NCBI GenBank assembly: GCA_016630905.1
Contig: WBMQ01000014.1
Coordinates: forward strand, 434,001 to 498,000
Direction of reading: 5' to 3'
DNA from: Capillidium heterosporum
Taxonomy: Eukaryota; Entomophthoromycota; Entomophthoromycetes; Entomophthorales; Capillidiaceae
Length of the DNA: 64,000 nt
The notes below the pieces were generated by a model, which searched no databases, was not told the origin of the DNA, and saw nothing but the letters and a program-made list of their open reading frames with translations. The number at the start of each line of letters is the position of its first letter. The stretch's first letter is position 1. Shown in pieces: positions 44,154 to 56,500 of the stretch. The translations under genes and the position numbers were made by a program.

Positions 44154-47100
44154 TCACAAATATCGCGATCTCCGGTAACGATCCCGGGGTGAGACTGGTG
44201 ATCGCAATCTATAGCTGGGGTAGTGAGAGTTGTTGGAAACTGACGTACTACTCGGTTCGGCTCCATGTCGCGGTGATCGACGACTGGGGCCAGGACTAGG
44301 GCTACGTGGTGGGTAGCGAGGTGGCGTATAAGATGGGTTCCAATCCGACCGATGGGAATGGGTGTGGGAATCCGGCGGTGGTTCGGGTGGGTAGATGGCG
44401 GGACCCCGTCTATAACGTGAGTGGTAAGCCCCTCGTCCCGTGTAGATAGGGTAGTGGTGACTGTAGCTGTACCGGCTGGTAGAGCCTTCGGTTGGATAGG
44501 TATGGGAATCCTCTGGGTACCTAGGGACGCTGCCACGGGGTAAGTAGCCTGGCGATCGCGACCTAGACCTCGAACGCAAGTGTGTGCGGGAATAGTAGGA
44601 TGGCGGGGCGTTGCGGCTGTACCTTACTGAAGGTGGAACCTGGTCGACGGTACGGGGATGGTGATCTAGACCTCGAATAACTTCGAGATCGAGAACGGTA
44701 CCGGTAAACACGTCGTGAAGAGTACGGCGACGGGGAACGGTAACGGTCGCGTGGTGAAGGTGAGTACGATACCGACCTACCGCGTGGTCGAGTAGGACTG
44801 GGAGACCGTCGTCGCAGCCTGTAACCCCGTTCATAAGAAGGGGAGCGGGAACGCGACCTTGATCTAGATTTGGAGATCCTTCGATCGAGCGTACGGCCAT
44901 AGTAAGGTCGTCGCTCACGGGGGGAAGGTGGTCGTTCACCAGGACCTAAATCTTTTGATGGTTAGCTTTAAAATATAATCAAACTTACTCTCATAGGGGT
45001 TGTCGAACCGACTTGGCCTAGGCAAGAGGTTATAATCCAATTGCGTTATGTTAGAAATATCCAATATAGGGTCGACTGCATCCTCTCTCGATATGGTGCT
45101 CTTTGAATCCTCAACTTTGTCCTTTTTGGCATCCGTTTCTAATGCAATAGGAGCATCAGTGTTAGGTTTTGCAGTATGAGGTGTAGGAGAATCAATAGCC
45201 AGGTTATTAAACTTACCAGCGAGGTCGGACGTGGCTTTTTTGGTGCCGTTGATAAGGCTCTTTCGACTTTCTTTTTCCTTTTCAGCCAGCAGACTTAGTG
45301 GCGAAAGTGGCGTTGAATCGTCGGGATCTTCACTACCTCGCTCATCGTTATCCTTTTTAGGAATCAACATTTTGTGGGTTTCGGATTCAACTGAATGTGT
45401 TTTGAGGGGAAGCTTGATGGTAGATGCCATGACAAATTTGTCAACCGGTGCAGCCATGTATTTGTGTTGATCGACTGATGGTGGCACAGCTTTGGGTATT
45501 TCAACTGATGGAACTATAGTTTCAGGTAGCTCAATCGATAGAACCATGGTATTGGGTGGTTCGATTGATGGAACCATGGGATTGAATGGTTGGGATTGAT
45601 GGTACTAAATCTTTAGATTGTAAAATAGATGGTACTATAGCCTTAGGTGAATCAATTGGCGGTGCTATAGCTTTAAGCGGCTGAATTGATGACACTGTAG
45701 CTTTGGGTTGTATAATAGGTGGTACTGGAGTGTTGTACGACTCAACCGATGGAACCATAGTTTTCAATAGGTCAATCGGTGGGGACTATAACTCTAGGTG
45801 GCTCTATCGGTAAAACTACAGTTTCAGGCGGTTCAACATGCACGACTACAGTCTCAGGTAGCTTAACAGGCTCGGGAGCTGGAGCTGGTGGAGGTGGAGG
45901 TAGAGCTGGTTTCGATGTAGGCTCCATTTCCTTGTCCTTGTCCTTGTCCTTTTGATATATCTTGCTCGACTCTTCCTTATTTCGCTGTCCTCGACTGGCC
46001 TTAACTTCATACTCGTGCCAGTTTCCATCTGGCTGGGGAAAGTCGACAATGATATCGCAGTCTACGCCCAAAAAAAAGGGGTGCTGGAGGGCTTCGGTGG
46101 CAGTAATACGGTGAGCAGGGCACATGCTGAGGAGTTTCTCTGACAAGTCCAGGCATTCCAAGGTAAGTAGCCTGACAAGTTTAGTTAGTTTACACCAGTG
46201 GTTCATAAATGGAAATATAAAAGTACTTGGAGAAGGTGGACCTGAAGGCAGGAGGGTAGTTATGCTTGGGGCGAATGAGATGGTACCAGGGCAGCTTGTC
46301 TAAGCCAGGCCACCTCTCAATATCCGGGGTACCCATTATCCGGTAAACACAATCTAGCTGGCTGAGTTCGTCTTGGGCTGGGAACAGCGGCTTACGTTTG
46401 AAAAACTCTACCAAAATACATCTAAATTCAAGGTTAGTTTATATAAAATTGGCTCAAATACCCAGTTCCCCACATGTCCACTATAGTGTCGTAGTTGGTT
46501 GCTCCAAGAAGTAGTTCCGGAGGCCTATACCAAGTCGTAAAAACTCGGTTGGTGTAGTCTTTGTTGCGTTGGTAATCCAAGATTCTAGCCAGTCCGAAAT
46601 CTGCTATCTTTAGCTGCCCTCTCTTGTTGAGTAAAAGGTTTGATCCTAAAGAATTCAAATATATATCAATATATCAACGAAAAATAATCAAATACCTTTT
46701 ATATCCCGGTGAACCACTTGTCTAGCGTGTAAAAATTCCAAACCCTCCAGTAGCTGCTTCATGAGTTGCTTGATATGGTACTCTGACAGCTTAAGGTTTG
46801 TATTGGCCAAGAAACCTGCTAGATCGTAATCTAAATACTCGAAAACCATATTTATCTCGTCTATTGAATTGAAAATGAATAATTAGGAGAAACAGTAAGC
46901 TCCTTACTTTTAAAGGTAAACACTTCGGCCAGCTGTACAATCCTATTACTTTTCAGCTTCTGCAGCAGCTTTATTTCGCGTAGAGCTGTTATTGGAAACT
47001 GTTTATATTCAAAAGTAAGCATAGTTCAAGCTTAAAATAGACTTACCCCATCCCTCTCATTCTCTAGCCGGAGGCATTTAAGAGCAACATATTTACCAGT

Positions 47101-48217
47101 CTTCATATTGATAGACCGAAAAACTTTGCTAATGGCGAATATAAGTGTAAACCTCTATACATAATTAAAACCACTTACCCATACGTCCCCTCGCCAATTT
47201 GAGAAAGGTTGCAGTAGACCTTAACCGGATCCCTGTCAGTACCTCGCTTCATCGAATGGATCTCCAAGTTGCGTTCAGGAATGGCGGTATTGGTAGAAGG
47301 CGCTTCCGACTAAATAAACAATTAAAATTTGAAAAGTTTTTTCAAGATACCTCTTTCTTAACATCACTGCTTATTAAACTGGTGGTGTCGTTAACTTTTA
47401 AAGATGAAGCATCAGTTTTAGAATATTTTATTGGTGGAGCGGTCGTTGGGGGAGGCGGGGCTACCGTAGAAGGCAGAGCTGGAGGTGGTACCATACCTTG
47501 ACTACTGTATCCATTGCCCTGCATAATCGCTTCAGGGTGGGGTGGGAAGACATGATGCATTGGCTGATGGGTAGGGTAGGGAACGATATCATGTTTGGGC
47601 GGAAAGTTTGGCGGTAGACTGTAGTTCTCCATCCAAGACTGAGGCGGTCGAATACTACCAAGGTGATTATAAGCTTGAGTGTGGCCTTCATTAATAGTGT
47701 AACCGGGCTGGGGGTAATAGCTACCATTGACAGGAGCTAGGTGACTGGGAGCAAATGGTTGGCTAAGCATTGAGCTCTGTGCTCCTAAACCCATATTGTG
47801 TGGCATAGGGGCCTGCATGTGCATATGCATATGCATGGGCTGCGAATAATGAGGCTGCTGTAAGTTGGGTTGAAACTGCATATATCCTTGCTCATAATGG
47901 TGGGGGTCCATTCCATTAAAAACCTTTGGCTTCTCTTCGAAATAACCGGTATTATGTGGGGGAGGTGGTGGTGGGGGTGGTAAAGGTGGCATATGCAACG
48001 GTGGCTGATGAAATCTCTCTTCCGGATTATGATAGAAAGTTGGTGCGGGTGGGATTGGTTGAAAGCTTTGGTTATGCATCTTGTAAGGACTTGAAGGCGG
48101 ATAAGCCCACTCTTCGTTCATATTTGGTCTACTCCCGTTCGAAAAACTCCCTTGCTGCCGATTTCCAGGAAAATTTGGCGGCCTTCCAAATCCTCTTGCA
48201 TTGTTTGTTCCAGACAT
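44154..48217 (-). CDS. CTK1: CTK1/CDK12-type cyclin-dependent kinase with long C-terminal tail (three +1 frame breaks)
   Basis: Nine exons: 48217-47351, 47309-47179, 47128-47047, 46998-46909, 46860-46696, 46645-46461, 46421-46227, 46171-44989, 44945-44154; about 1228 residues. Exon 1 encodes a Pro/His/Met-rich disordered region with a poly-Pro run. The kinase domain spans exons 2-8: [21 protein letters not shown], the cyclin-contact helix PITALRE, HRDIKGSN, DFGLARI, and the T-loop [15 protein letters not shown]. This places it in the CTK1/CDK9/CDK12 group that phosphorylates the RNA polymerase II C-terminal domain during elongation. The tail has a 10-residue Pro repeat, an acidic linker and an Arg/Ser-rich end ([11 protein letters not shown]). 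Frame breaks lie near 45781-45784 (GGGG), 45592-45594 (GGG) and 44639-44640, each with one base too many. All kinase-domain exons join cleanly. Confidence 0.9.
45440..45861 (-). repeat. 14-unit decapeptide (30-bp) repeat in the CTK1-like tail
   Basis: Fourteen consecutive 10-residue units with consensus xPxxxVPSIE, for example [40 protein letters not shown] and [10 protein letters not shown]. The span is 422 bp, which equals 14 x 30 plus 2. The two surplus bases are the two frame breaks at the GGGG and GGG runs. Confidence 0.88.
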
Positions 48218-48924
48218 AATCTCTTTTACTTACAGTATCAAATCTTTGTAAGTAGTTGGTTATGATATGCAACCTTGGAATTATAGCTTTCTATAAATAA
48301 TGATGTTAAATATATATCATCGAAAAAATAGGTAAAATGCTTTACTATGTTAGCGTGAGGTCGTAGTATGAAAGACAATTCAGTTGACAACACTATGTTT
48401 TTCTAAAATTCGTAATAATTGTCAATCAATTGGTTAAAAAACTAAAGTTTCATGCAGGACAAGGTGCAAGAATGAGTTCTTTTGATAGATATCAGCAATA
48501 AGGTGAAGCCTATAATTGAAAGCTCGAAAATAGACATTTAGACCTACAATCAAAGTACTGGGAATATTAATAAGTTTTTACCAGCCTGATAAGATAGTAC
48601 TTTGTGCTTGCTATGCTGGTTTGAAATATGATAAGTATAGGTCTATTGCAATAGATCAGTACACCATCAATGTATAGAAGGATGCGTTTCTTTGGTGTTT
48701 ATGGGGGAAAGTTAGTATAACCAATCTCTATAATTTTATAAGCATTACGATAGAACAAATGGAAAAATAAAGCTGTTTGAGGGTTCTTTTAGAAACTTCC
48801 ACAAATAATCCTAAATAGAATTATATTATTTGCTTATAAATGATTTATAGCCTTTTAAAAGGGGGCATTCTATGCTACATACAAACTAAAGGAATTAGGG
48901 TTTGGAAACAATCTAAACTGTTTA
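48218..48924. other. Divergent intergenic region
   Basis: 5' regions of the CTK1-like gene (-) and transcription-factor-like copy 2 (+). No other feature is recognised. Confidence 0.45.
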
Positions 48925-50914
48925 ATGGACAAGCTTAGAATCAAGATATACGAACCTGAGAAGGCCACATCAAAAGTTAAACATCAAATTAACAACAAAA
49001 TACGAAAAGAGAAGCTGCTAGCCAAGCAAAGTGTGGTTGAGCTCAGATTAAGTAATTTAATTGCTTTTCTCGATAAATTACAAGATGCATTACAGTCTAA
49101 AGGACTATTATCACAAAAATCGAATAATATTAATATCTGGGAGGATGTTAAAACCAACCTAAATAATCAAGTTCTATTCATTAGAAGATATACAGCTTGG
49201 CTCAACAACCAGATGAAAAGTATAAGCAACGCCCCCTTCTCCTACAACATCGACAAATTGACTTCAGATAGAATACTAACTATCGAATCCTATCTCAATC
49301 AAATTATGAAGAAAGGTAGAACAGATGAGTGGGATATCCATGGATCAAGTGGTTAATTTTACGAGGGGTAGGTTCGATGTCGACAACATTAATCATATTG
49401 GTCCATTAGATTATGGTAAATTTCTCGAGGTAGCTACCCATGCCAACTTCTGTTACCTGAATATACTCAATGATATGACGAGCCACCTCAAAAAGTTTGA
49501 TGGTAGAAGTGCCAATCCCGATCTACTTTCTTATACGGTGATGGCTTGCCTCAGCCGATTCCTTGATCCATCATTGGACTTTACCTACTCCGATATATAC
49601 TACAACTCTGTCAAAAACATTGAAACTATCCTACCCAACGCTTATGTCGAACCTAGCATAGATAGCTTAAAGAGCTTCCTAACGCTGTTACGTCTTCCTT
49701 TTTTCGCTGGAGACTTCAACTTAGGCATCCGTTACCTAAGTGTCGCCGTAAACATGGCTAAAGCGCTAGGTATCAAGATGCTACCCTATCAGAAGACGAA
49801 TGACAATCTAGAGCTTCTCAAGAATACTGACTATGACGAGTGTACAATCTTTTGGTTTGGAGTCGGAGATCAAGTGGCACAGCTGAAATTGACTTTTAAG
49901 GATGATTTGGCTGGGCTTCCTGCGCTGCCAACTTGGTTCTCCTTAAGTTTTTTCCTGCCCCGTCAATCACCCGAACGCAAAGTCGATAGAGCTATACCAT
50001 CGAGTTGCATCTATAAGGTATGGGGTGCTATTACTGAGATTATCAACAACTGTAGGCGTAACTACGACCCCAATATCGACGCCAAGCTCCTGAATTCCAG
50101 GTTAAGGAACCCTCCCCCTAAAATGAGAATCATCTACAATAACATCGTTTCACTTTTACCTAGTTTATCCGATCCCTTGATATTTGACACCCATATTTCA
50201 CCTGAAGCCTATAAGTACATCGACTCTGACGCATTCATCCGTGATACTTGGCACCGTAGCTGTGATCACTTCAACAACATTGCACTGTATCACTCCATAT
50301 TCGCTTTCAGCGCCGCCATTACCATATTCTATCCTAGTGTAATTGTCAAGCCGTACCCTACTGTATTTTCCTGTTATGAATTAGTACAACTGCTAAAAGC
50401 AGCTCATTACCACTCATCCCTGTACTTTTACTCTACGAACCTTTACCTCAAAGATCTGTTGGTAAAGTACTACAAAGGTAATTCGATGCTAGCTTCACAT
50501 GCTACTCGATCTATAAACATTTTCATTGACACCTACCCTCAACCTCAGCCGGTTGGGAAGGTGGCGCACAACGCAGCGTTTAACTTTTACAACCTATCCA
50601 ACATCACTTTCAATGACTTGATGTTCACTTACTTTGTATATCTCAACACACTATGTACGCTACGAAGGATGGAGGATCTGGACTTGAACCTGTTCAATAT
50701 AGGCATATCTATAAACCAAAGCAATCAAGAGCAGATCCTTCTAACAATCGAAACTTCTTTACGCTCTCGTGTCAACCATATTTTGGCCCTCTTCAAATTA
50801 TTTTCTTCCCTCCCTAGCCCTGTAGACAACTTAAATTTAGGTCCTATTTATGAGCATGTACTAGATGTCAGCTTCAACTTCACCATTCCAGTTTTATACA
50901 CTTCGTATAATTAG
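48925..50914 (+). CDS. Fungal transcription-factor-like (MHR) protein, copy 2 (one +1 frame break)
   Basis: Inverted paralogue of the gene at 36.3-38.3 kb. The start MDKLRIKIYEPE is identical, and removing one base near 49312-49316 gives 662 residues, exactly the length of copy 1. At the break this copy reads AAGAAAGGTAG where copy 1 reads AAGAAGGTAG, just before the MSGISMDQVVNF block. From there on the two proteins are nearly identical, while the first 110 residues differ much more. Like copy 1 it has no zinc cluster and no intron. Either a very recently broken copy or one miscounted A. Confidence 0.6.
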
Positions 50915-53567
50915 TTGAATAGCTAACTTATTGTTTTAAATGTATTGTAATAAATTAAAGAGCTTGATATTATATATCGCTATGTATATGTAAGGAAATA
51001 TTCCTAAATCAGCTGTAATTTCACTCCATAATCCGAATTCAAGTTATATCTCAGACTTAGATGACTAGTCAACATTCCCTTATTAAATTTAGAAACTCTT
51101 TGTTTTGGTAGGAATTAAGTGATCAATTGCGTACTGACTGCTCCTTAATCTTTACACTCCCTAAAGTTAATAATGATCCCCCAGAAGAACCCAATAGATT
51201 TTGATACTGGAGCTTAGATAAACACTAATTACCAGTATCTAGAATATTAACTACTAAAGACAAGTCACCTATACAAGGTCCACGGTGAGCTTAGTAGTAG
51301 GTCAAGTAATTATTAAATAAACGTCTTGAATCATTTGATATTTTCTTCTGCTATTGGCATAGTATAGACTCCCTGCATAGTATAATTTAGAACTAATAAT
51401 TTGCATCCCTCCAAGACCGAGAGCTGCACTGACCTGAGCCGAATCTTCAAACTCAATTAAAACCAATGAATTTGACTACGTTCCTTAGCCTCGTGGCTTC
51501 GATCGGAGTATTCTTGTCCACTCACCGCCTCTGGATCAAACTCCAGGCACGAGCTTCTTCCTTGTATAGTTTTTTTGTCAAATTCTTTAGCCTTTATGGT
51601 GTACTGACTACTGTGGCATCCTGGCTAACCTCTACTGGTAAGTGTTTGTGGACGTTTCCCAACAGTATCATTTAGAAATTATTTAAATAAATAAAAAGCC
51701 TATTCTACTTTGAGTATATTAATTTTTTTAAATCTTTGTTAATATATTTTATAAGTATATTCTAAACTCTTTATAGCTATAAGCATATACAATCCATTTC
51801 TAAAGAGTGACTAAGTGTAGGGTTTATATTCAAATTGAAAATTCAGTACTTTAAGACTGCTTTTAAATTAACTTGATATTTATAGAGATTCAAAATTTGA
51901 ATTTACATCACTCTCAATATTTAATGGTTAAAAAGATGCCTATATAAATTTAGTGTTCGAGTAAAGATATGGTGCAATATAATATGGATGTAAAATGAAC
52001 ATAAACTGAAGCTTGCCTTTGCCATTACTAATAGACATCTTATATCTTATTAGAATTCCAAGCTGAACCAGCACCTGAGATCCAAATGACGTTGGTAAAA
52101 GTGTCGTGACATGGACTTGGAACCTTTGGTTCGGTTACAACTTAGATACTCCCTCCACCTGGACCGTGATCGTAAAAGGAGAAGCCCGATGTTAAAGTTT
52201 GGATGCTTTGGTTGATCATGGTAACTTGCTTAAGAAAAAATTTGTGATCCAGTTTCAGAAATAGGAATAATATTTGTTCCGAATTATTGATGGGAACAAA
52301 TTAAGAATTGTAAATTAGGATGGTACTGGTTGAATGGAACGGAGGTTAGTAGTTGAACTCCGAATTATATCAAGCTTGGATATAAACAACATAGTTAAAT
52401 TTGAAGATCTGAGGATTAAATTGGTAATAATCAGCTAACACCTCTACTTTAGGCCCCATCGAATTCTCAACTTCGCGGAAACTTGGATAGTCTAGATATT
52501 AATGAATAAATTAGAGCAGAAAAATACTTTAGCAAGAATATAAAAGGTAGCAGCACTAGCAATCTACTACTTTTATAGAAAAGAAATCTACTAGACCAAA
52601 AATCATCTACTAGTTTGGAAAGTCTCTGTTTCATCGCAATTATAAAAGGAATCGTAGTTACTATATGAGGAGGGACGTAAGGTAGGCGAGAAGTCACCTG
52701 CTAGAGGTCTGGACAGTGATGAGAAGATGAATTTATTTGATGCTGAGTTGTGTCCTAGTAAAATACATATTTAGGCTTTGCTTGGTGATAAGGACGACAG
52801 CTAAGTTCTACTTTAGCCAGGTGCTAAACTAATAGCCCAGATATGCTGTAAATAAAGGCTTTAGTAGAAAATGTACTGCACATATCTACTTTGTATAAGG
52901 GTAAATTTTTTGAAGTGATGGGTGAAAAGCTGCAGTACAAAGATTTGTACATAGTCGGATGACCTTCTGCAATATATTTCGAAGCTTCGAATAAATTCAT
53001 GTCGGCCAAATTATCGGAAACTAAACTGGCTATTGAAAAATATACTTTGGACAAACTGTTCTCAGGCTTATTACCCAAACTCTTTGGCCACACCAAAATA
53101 CGAACATCCCTCCGATACCAACAAAGTTGAAACTTTACCCTTACACGCTCACTAACTACGCAGACAAGTCCTTGCCCCTTACTTTTATATAGCTGTAGCC
53201 AACTGCAGCTGAGCCAAATATAATGAATACTGAAAATATAAAGAAACTTGTAAGAAGGCCTAAATTGCCAAATAGCTATAAAGAGGGTACTGCTTGACCT
53301 TATGATCCCAATACTTTGCGTCATCTGATTGCAACTTATGATCCTGGCCCAACAAAAAAAATAACGTGATTAAAGTCGAGCATTGACCAAACTTACATGA
53401 AATTATGTGATTATGTGTACAATTAAAGGCACAAGTCGAATTAAAAGTCCAATGCCCAACTAGTATATATATCCCTACCTCTCCAACTTTACCACTCAAG
53501 CTCAAAACCACTACTTCACTTAATTTTACCACCTAATCGACAAAATTAACTTTAATTAAATAATAGT
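50915..53567. other. Intergenic region with unassigned small ORFs
   Basis: No gene is recognised. Frames worth noting: 51466-51675 (+, 69 codons, hydrophobic N-terminus MNLTTFLSLVASIGVF, good ATG context, GTAAGT near its end, so possibly exon 1 of a small gene); 52824-53324 (-, 166 codons; its second half looks protein-like, no family match); 53260-53532 (-, 90 codons, antisense to the promoter of the next gene and doubtful). A TATATATA lies about 100 bases before the ATG at 53568. Confidence 0.4.
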
Positions 53568-56500
53568 ATGGTACGTATCAGTTTAGCTACCTTAGCCAGT
53601 GTCACTGGAGCTGCGACCTTAGTAGCCGGTAAGTTGGCTCGCATGGGAGACCATGATACCTACTCCTTGCCCTACCGTGGACGACCCATGGCCGACGGTG
53701 GTGATTCCAAGGCTGCTGCTGCCGACAATGATGTCCTCCCCCTGCGTCCTCTTCAACCTTGGGATCTCAAATCTACTCTCACCCGAAAAGTAAACATAAA
53801 GACTAACGAAGCCACCTGGGTCAACGTCGATGTCAGCCCTGACGGTAAAGAGTTGATCTTCGACGTGTTGGGTGACATTTACACTCTACCCATCAACGGT
53901 GGTAAAGCTAAGCCATTGTTGACTGGCCCCGCCTTTGAAGTACAGCCCCAGTACTCAGCTGACGGTAAGAAGATCCTGTTCACCTCCGACAGATCCGGTG
54001 TCGACAACTTGTGGTTGACTGACCGTGATGGCAAGAACCCTCAGCAGGTCTCTGATGAAGGCTACCGCTTCGTCACTAATGGTAACCTGTCACCCAAGGG
54101 AGACTCTGTCTTGGGCGTAAAATGGTACACCTCCGAACGCTCCATTCCTGCCGCCACCATCCAGAAATACGACATCAGCGGTGCTTTACCTGCCAAGCCC
54201 ACCAAGGTTGTCGGTCTCCGCCTCGAGCAAGTTGGTTACGAAGAGCCTATCTTCAATCCCGCCCAGCCCGATATCTTCTACTACTCGGGTAACGCCGTCG
54301 ATACTGGTAGATGGCAGTACTCCAAGGACAACCACAAGGGTATCTTCAGAATCTACAGCCAAAATATCACTAGCGGTGCTAAAGAAACCGTCACTGGTGG
54401 TGTAGGTGGTGCCGCTCGTCCTACTCCCAGCCGTGATGGCAAGTACCTGGCTTTTGTTCGTCGCATTGAGTTTACCTGGTCCCTGGTTATACGTGACTTG
54501 GAGACTGGTAACGAGAAGATCATCTTTGAGGATCTTTCCCGCGACAACCAAGAATCCTCCGCCTCCAATGGTGTCTACCCTCGCTTCTCTTGGACCCCTG
54601 ACAACAGTGCCATCGTCATCTGGGCCAAAGGCAAGTTGTGGAACGTCCCCGTCTCTGAAGGTAAAGCTTCCATCATCCCCTTCGAAGTCGATGCCCAGCT
54701 CGACTTGGGTGAGACTGTTCGCCACAAGGTTGACCTCACCAAGGATGCCTGCGCCGAAACCTTCAAATCCACCACCATCAAATACTATGACGTAAGCCCC
54801 AATGGTACCAAGGCCGTCTTTATCGTTGCTGGTTCCACTTACGTCAAGGATCTAGTCTCTAATAAGTTGACCAAACTCAACTTGGAGACCCCCGAACTCA
54901 ACCGCTACTCACCCACCTTCCACCCCGGTAACGAGAACATCATCATCCAGGGTGCTTGGAGCGATAAGAAGATGTCTCAGATCGAGATCTACGACATTAC
55001 CTCCAACAAGCTGGTCTCCATCCTCAGCCTACCTCCCGGTAGATACGACTTCCCCTCATTGAGTAAGGATGGTAAACAAGCCTCCTTCTCCAAGACCGGT
55101 GGTGACTCTATCTCCGGTGACGCCGAGTACACCACCAAGAATGGTGTTTACCTCGTCCAACTGGATGCCAGTCTCCAGGTCATCAAGGGATCCTTGAAGC
55201 GCACCATCCCTGGCGAGAACAACTTTGCCAAGTTCTCGGATGACGGTACCAAGTTGAAGGTAGTCGGTCAAACTTCCAGCCCCTACCTCTTCGACATTGC
55301 TACCAAGGAAGAAACTTCTTTCGGTAGCGTTCAGGACTCCTACTGGGGTAACGATGTCTCTGATGATTTGAAGACTGTTGGTTTCCAGCAGTACCACCAT
55401 ATCTTCACTGCACCCGTTCCCTCTGTCAACGCCAGCGACGCCACCTACTGGTCCAAGCCTGGAATTACCGAAGGCATCATTAGATTGACTGAAGATGGTG
55501 GTGAGTTTGCCCAGTTTTCCCGAGGCAGCTCCAAGAAGCTGTACTATGTCTTAGCTTCCACTCTCTACGAAGCCGATCTCGAAGCCGTCAACTCCAAATG
55601 TGCTGACGCCGCCAAGGCCGACTCCCAAAACTTTGGTTTCAGCTGCGTCAAGCCTTTGCTCAAGAAGTACGACCTCAGCGTCGAGCTGAAGAACGACAAG
55701 CCCAGTGACCGTTCTGTCTTCGTATTGGACAATGCCGTTGTCATAACCATGAAGACCGGTGATGAGAAGAAGGATATCATCAAGGAAGGTCGTATTGTAG
55801 TTCGTGGTAACAAGATCGAAGCCGTCGGCAATTCTTGGGATGTCAAGATCCCTGCTGGTGCCAAGGTCTTCAATCTGAACGGCGGTGTCGTCGTACCTGG
55901 ATACATCGACGCTCACGCCCACTGGAACACTCCTCAGTTCCCTGTCCAAGGTCATTGGGAACAACTTTTGCAGCTGAGTTACGGTGTAACTACCATGCAC
56001 AACCCCTCTTATGAGAACGTCGACCAATACTACGAGCAGGACTTCCAGCGTGCCGGTAAATACTTGGCTCCTCGTCTCTTTGGTACCGGTACTATCTTGT
56101 ACGGTGCTTCGGGAGCTTACCGTGTCGAGATCAACAGCTTGGAGGAGGCCAAGTCCGCTCTGAGACGTCACAAAGCCTACGGCGGTTTCTCTGTAAAGAG
56201 CTACAACCAACCCGCCCGTTCCGCCCGTCAAATGATCCTGCAAGCTGCTCGTGAACTTGGTTTATCAGTAGTCCCCGAAGGTGGTATGAACACCTACTGG
56301 AACACCAACCAGCTCATCGACGGTCACACTACCTTGGAGCACTCCATACCCACTGGCACCATCTACAACGACTTGATCCAGCTCTTTGTCAAGTCAGGAA
56401 CCGCCAACACCCCCACTCTCATCGTCAGTTACGGTGGTATTATGGGTGAGAACTGGTGGTACCAGAACACCAATGTGTGGGAGGAGGAACGTCTCCGCAA

